From CAYZSU01 sp964480565 (GTDB lineage: Bacteria > UBA10199 > 2-02-FULL-44-16 > JAAZCA01), in NCBI GenBank assembly GCA_964480565.1, contig CAYZSU010000087.1:1-8696 (forward strand): a DNA stretch of 8,696 nt. The letters run 5' to 3'. Under the pieces are notes generated by a model. It made no database searches, was not told the origin of the DNA, and was given only the letters and a program-made list of their open reading frames with translations. Position numbers and translations under genes: made by a program. Below, piece after piece: positions 6,123-8,696 of the stretch. The stretch's first letter is position 1; every line of letters starts with the position of its first letter.

Positions 6123-6244
6123 TGAAAGTGAATCGATTCAATGTGACTGGAGTAAAGGCCTTTTAGAGTGCTAAATTGCGACACTTTTTTATGAGAGCAG
6201 TTTTATAAATTTCTAATTCCCAATTGCTTTTTTAAAAGAACTAT
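6123..6244 (+). repeat. Repeat family 2, complete copy
   Basis: This 122-base unit contains both segments found separately at 4546-4626 (left) and 4017-4057 (right). It starts one base after the MITE end and finishes 15 bases before the sulfotransferase ATG. The 10-bp palindrome GAATCGATTC lies at 6130-6139 and CTTTTTTAAAAG near the right end. No terminal inverted repeats or coding frame are seen. It may be a second small mobile element or the remains of an intergenic segment duplicated with its neighbours. Confidence 0.75.
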
Positions 6245-6259
6245 GGCCCTTGTGCATAT

Positions 6260-7867
6260 ATGACGGATATTGCTCAACTCATTTCTCACGCGCGTGCAGC
6301 GAGCCAATCAAAGGATTTTACTCGTGCACGCAAATTGCTTCAATTGCTGTTAAAAATGCCCATTCAGGATGCCGACCATTACAATCATGCAGGTTTGATT
6401 GCCTATGATATGGGCGGTTATGATCAGGCGATGCCGTTTTTCATTGCTGCAATTAAACTCAATATGTCTGATCCAGCTTACGCCAATAACTTGGGGCTAG
6501 TTTTTTTTAAAAAAGGCGATTATGCGCGGGCGATTTGCAGTTTTGAACAAGCGCGTCGTGTGGATGCATCCTATGCACCTACCTATTATAACGAAGCCTT
6601 GGTTTATGAAGCGCAGGGTGATTATGCACGGGCCAAGGAGTTATTTGAGACAACTATTGAGTTGGATGAAATGTCGGCATTGGGTTGGTGTGGTTTGGCG
6701 CATATTGCAGAGGTGACATTATATTCAGAGGATATAAAAAAATATGCGCAAAAAGCCATTGATGTGGATCAAAAAATGACTGAGGCGCATGTGATTTTGG
6801 CCCGGCAATGTCGGCGTGATCAGGCATTTTCCGAGGCGCTTCGCGTGGTTAGCCAGGCGATTGATCTGGATTCGCACTCAATTACAGCGTGGTTTGAAAA
6901 AGGGCATATTTATCATCAAATGAAACAATATGATCAGGCATGGACTGCATTTCAAAAGGCCAATGCCTTGCAGCAAAAAAATCCACAAAAACGCATGCAT
7001 TACGAAACAGAAGTGAATGCTGTGTTGCAAGTGTATGATGATCTGGCAGGTAATGCCTTAATAGATTCAACGCCAGTGTCCAGTAAATGGCCGGTGTATA
7101 TTATTGGGTCGCCAAGGTCCGGCACAACGCTGTTGGCACAAATGCTCGATATGCATGATGCGTTATATAGCGCAGGTGAGTTGCACTGTTTATCAGCGGC
7201 TTATCAGCAATTATTGCCCAAAGTGCCATCGCAAATGCGGCAATATCAAACGATGCTCACGGCTTTATGGCATGAAAAAAATATGGAACTTGTCAAAATG
7301 GGCCGTAATTTTTATCGAAATGAATTAAATCGAGTGCTGCCTAAATGTTCGGATAACGCGAGTCAGCCATGGATGATCGATAAAATGCCGGCCAATGCCA
7401 GGCACTTGGGATTGATTGCGCGTTTAGCACCGGGTGCGCCGATTATTCATATGATTCGCGATGGCCGGGAAGTGGCTTTTTCCGCGTTTACACAGAATTT
7501 CCAGCAGGATGTGTGGCATAGCCACGATGCCATGGATGCGATTTATGAATGGTGCTCTACCATTGAATTAGCGCAAAAAGCAGCGGATGTTTTTCAACTC
7601 AATTATATTCAAGTGCATTATGAGCGTTTGGTTGCAGATCCTAAGATGGAACTCAAACGTATTTGCAAATTTTTAAACATTCCATGGCAAGATACGTGTT
7701 TGCGTTTTTATGATAATAAGCGAAATGCACAGACTGCCAGTTTTTATGATGTATCCCAGCCACTATATTCGCATTCGCTCAAAAAAGCGCATTATTATCC
7801 GACTATTTATGCAGAGATGACTGAATTCGCCGCCCAAACATTGATGGATTTGGGGTATGAGGTATAG
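6260..7867 (+). CDS. TPR-repeat sulfotransferase family protein
   Basis: This 535-residue protein should transfer a sulfuryl group from PAPS to an unidentified acceptor, with the TPR part probably selecting a protein or glycan partner. Residues ~5-240 are about six tetratricopeptide repeats, for example GLIAYDMGGYDQAMPFFIAAIKL written in pieces at 45-67, NLGLVFFKKGDYARAICSFEQA at 77-98, and HIYHQMKQYDQAWTAFQKA at 216-234. The C-terminal half is Sulfotransfer_3-like. It has the PAPS 5'-phosphosulfate loop YIIGSPRSGTTLL (280-292), AGELHCL with a candidate catalytic Glu307, DKMP (374-377), and the 3'-phosphate loop HMIRDGREVAFSAF (397-410) with Arg400 and Ser408. HYERLVADPKMELKRICKFL follows at 453-472. 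There is no signal peptide, so it should be cytoplasmic. The ATG at 6260 is the first start after an in-frame stop at 6233, but no Shine-Dalgarno sequence precedes it and repeat family 2 ends just upstream. The TAG is directly followed by the next gene's control region. Confidence 0.92.
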   Translation: MTDIAQLISHARAASQSKDFTRARKLLQLLLKMPIQDADHYNHAGLIAYDMGGYDQAMPFFIAAIKLNMSDPAYANNLGLVFFKKGDYARAICSFEQARRVDASYAPTYYNEALVYEAQGDYARAKELFETTIELDEMSALGWCGLAHIAEVTLYSEDIKKYAQKAIDVDQKMTEAHVILARQCRRDQAFSEALRVVSQAIDLDSHSITAWFEKGHIYHQMKQYDQAWTAFQKANALQQKNPQKRMHYETEVNAVLQVYDDLAGNALIDSTPVSSKWPVYIIGSPRSGTTLLAQMLDMHDALYSAGELHCLSAAYQQLLPKVPSQMRQYQTMLTALWHEKNMELVKMGRNFYRNELNRVLPKCSDNASQPWMIDKMPANARHLGLIARLAPGAPIIHMIRDGREVAFSAFTQNFQQDVWHSHDAMDAIYEWCSTIELAQKAADVFQLNYIQVHYERLVADPKMELKRICKFLNIPWQDTCLRFYDNKRNAQTASFYDVSQPLYSHSLKKAHYYPTIYAEMTEFAAQTLMDLGYEV

Positions 7868-7868
7868 G

Positions 7869-7907
7869 TGTATAATTTTATATACAAATTGTTTGAAAAA
7901 TTATACA
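7869..7907. promoter_or_regulatory. Inverted-repeat operator with -10 box before the HTH-nucleotidyltransferase gene
   Basis: TGTATAATTTT (7869-7879) and AAAATTATACA (7897-7907) are exact reverse complements separated by 17 bases. The left arm contains a perfect TATAAT (7871-7876). No good -35 box is seen, the nearest being TTGGGG at 7850-7855. The repeat begins two bases after the sulfotransferase stop and ends eight bases before the ATG at 7916. The downstream protein carries an XRE-type HTH, so I infer that it binds here and represses its own transcription. Confidence 0.55.
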
Positions 7908-7915
7908 ATGTGCAT

Positions 7916-8485
7916 ATGTCATATACCATCAATAAACATCGATTTTTTGAATATATGGGTAAATTAGGGTGTCGAAATATTACAGCTTTTTCTCAATATA
8001 GCGGTATTCATCGCAGTACAATTAATGCATATTTAAATGGAAAACCCGTATTTTCATCCGCATTTTTGCAATTAGCTGCGAAATTGCAGGTATCGCCATT
8101 GCAATTAACCTGTGATGGTCAGCATGATGATGCAAATATGAAATATTTGCAATCCAAGCTTCGCGATATTGCTAAGTGCTATTCCAAATTGGTTTTTTGC
8201 CTATTGGGCTCGCGTGCAAATAATACAGCGCATACTTTTTCAGATTGGGATATTGGTATTTCTGGTGGAGATACACCGATTCATAGCAATGATTATTTGG
8301 CCATCAAACAGGATATCGACGATGCCTTGGATGATTGGCATTATGATGTGGATGTCATTCATATGGATGCGGCGCCAAAATGGTTTTTAGCGCAAATTGT
8401 CTACACACCGATATTGCTGGCCGGCAATACACAAACCTATCATTACACAAGGGGAAAAATTCATGGTATCCAACAGACAGGGTAG
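7916..8485 (+). CDS. XRE-type HTH fused to minimal nucleotidyltransferase (MNT, MntA-like antitoxin)
   Basis: The protein is 189 residues from this start. Residues ~20-66 form a Cro/CI-like HTH (NITAFSQYSGIHRSTINAYLNGK, read in parts, then LQLAAKLQVSPLQL). Residues ~85-175 are a minimal nucleotidyltransferase with the exact GS-x10-D-x-D signature (Gly98-Ser99, Asp110, Asp112; LLGSRANNT then SDWDIGI). A candidate third metal ligand lies in YDVDVIHMD (Asp144 or Asp146). In MntA/HepT-type systems such enzymes attach AMP to, and so neutralise, a HEPN RNase encoded next door. Here the HTH fusion adds a likely autoregulator. A GTG at 7868 would add 16 residues encoded by the operator palindrome. 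I prefer 7916, because the HTH domain starts there and the -10 box lies between the two. Neither start has a good Shine-Dalgarno sequence. The gene overlaps the partner by 23 bases. Confidence 0.85.
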   Translation: MSYTINKHRFFEYMGKLGCRNITAFSQYSGIHRSTINAYLNGKPVFSSAFLQLAAKLQVSPLQLTCDGQHDDANMKYLQSKLRDIAKCYSKLVFCLLGSRANNTAHTFSDWDIGISGGDTPIHSNDYLAIKQDIDDALDDWHYDVDVIHMDAAPKWFLAQIVYTPILLAGNTQTYHYTRGKIHGIQQTG

Positions 8486-8654
8486 TGTGATTATGGCGAA
8501 GAATCAGCTTATTCAAGCATTGGCAGTATATGACACAAAGCAATGTAAGGATGATATGGCATTGCTTCTTGTTAGCAAAGTATTTGAGGTTGCGATTGAA
8601 TATGCATGGCGTGATTTAAAATACCGTGTCGAGGATGAGGGACTAGTACAGTAA
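8463..8654 (+). CDS. HEPN-family partner (nucleotidyltransferase substrate-binding, HI0074/HepT-like), shortened
   Basis: The frame encodes 63 residues. The segment SKVFEVAIEYAWRDLKYRVEDEG matches the hallmark helix of HI0074-like substrate-binding proteins, in which F-E-x-x-x-E-x-A-W-K/R-x-L-K is conserved. The preceding helix (LIQALAVYDTKQCKDDMALLL) also fits. Family members usually have about 120-140 residues, and HEPN toxins carry an R-x4-6-H RNase motif in the second half. Here TAA at 8652-8654 stops the frame right after the hallmark helix, and no other frame in the last 42 bases continues the family. The toxin is therefore probably truncated or replaced at its 3' end, although the window ends too soon to be sure. 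The ATG at 8463 has AAGGGG eight bases upstream and overlaps the nucleotidyltransferase gene, suggesting coupled translation. ATG 8493 is an alternative start. Confidence 0.68.
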   Translation: MVSNRQGSVIMAKNQLIQALAVYDTKQCKDDMALLLVSKVFEVAIEYAWRDLKYRVEDEGLVQ

Positions 8655-8696
8655 ATTCAGTTAATTGACGGGTATAGTTTCTTAAGTTTTATCCTG

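Noticed and set aside
7104..7328. Plus-strand frame inside the sulfotransferase gene
   Set aside because: It is a shadow of the PAPS-binding region in another frame, with no protein-like features.
7868..7915. GTG start adding 16 residues to the HTH-nucleotidyltransferase
   Set aside because: Those codons are the operator-like palindrome and include the TATAAT box, there is no Shine-Dalgarno sequence, and the HTH domain fits the ATG at 7916.
8397..8462. Earlier start for the HEPN partner
   Set aside because: The extra residues have no family similarity and lie wholly inside the nucleotidyltransferase gene, whereas ATG 8463 has a ribosome site.
8658..8696. Promoter (TTGACG ... TTTATC) at the right edge
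   Set aside because: The -10 match is only about half and no gene is visible beyond the edge.

Overview
The window looks like AT-rich bacterial accessory DNA, probably from a gammaproteobacterium. This is an impression from gene style, since no rRNA, tRNA or lineage marker is present. It holds short genes of unrelated function on both strands, separated by non-coding repeats, with at least one disrupted gene. It therefore reads as a region of genome turnover rather than a functional operon.

Layout. Positions 1-879 are the 3' part of a sensor histidine kinase running off the left edge; its first ~66 bases are abnormally C-rich and may be poor-quality contig end. After a gene-free stretch (880-1148) comes a class I SAM-dependent methyltransferase gene (about 1149-1894). 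It is broken by a perfect 11-bp tandem duplication and appears to lack a start codon. A convergent four-helix membrane protein (1977-2459, minus) follows.

The centre (2529-6244) holds three accessory genes set among two repeat families. They are an AAA_14/DUF4143-type ATPase (2832-3998, plus), a small SnoaL/NTF2-like protein (4111-4482, plus) and an archaeal-type ATPase_2 family protein (4629-5807, minus). Repeat family 1 is a MITE-like element: complete at 5911-6121, with nested terminal inverted repeats and a palindromic centre, and present as a half copy at 2529-2638. Repeat family 2 is complete at 6123-6244, one base from the MITE. Its left part recurs at 4546-4626 and its right part at 4017-4057. 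A third motif, a 28-bp palindromic repeat, occurs twice just upstream of the DUF4143 ATPase; the second copy ends on the ATPase start codon.

The right part carries a 535-residue TPR-sulfotransferase (6260-7867). It is followed by a toxin-antitoxin-like pair: an XRE-type helix-turn-helix fused to a minimal nucleotidyltransferase (7916-8485), overlapping a HEPN-family partner (8463-8654) that stops at about half the usual length. An 11-bp inverted repeat containing a TATAAT box lies just upstream of the fusion gene and is a candidate autoregulatory operator.

No CRISPR array, phage gene, transposase gene or RNA gene was recognised. The most interesting signals are the palindrome pair in front of the DUF4143 ATPase, the frameshifting tandem duplication, the repeat mosaic around the two ATPases, and the HTH-nucleotidyltransferase/truncated HEPN pair.
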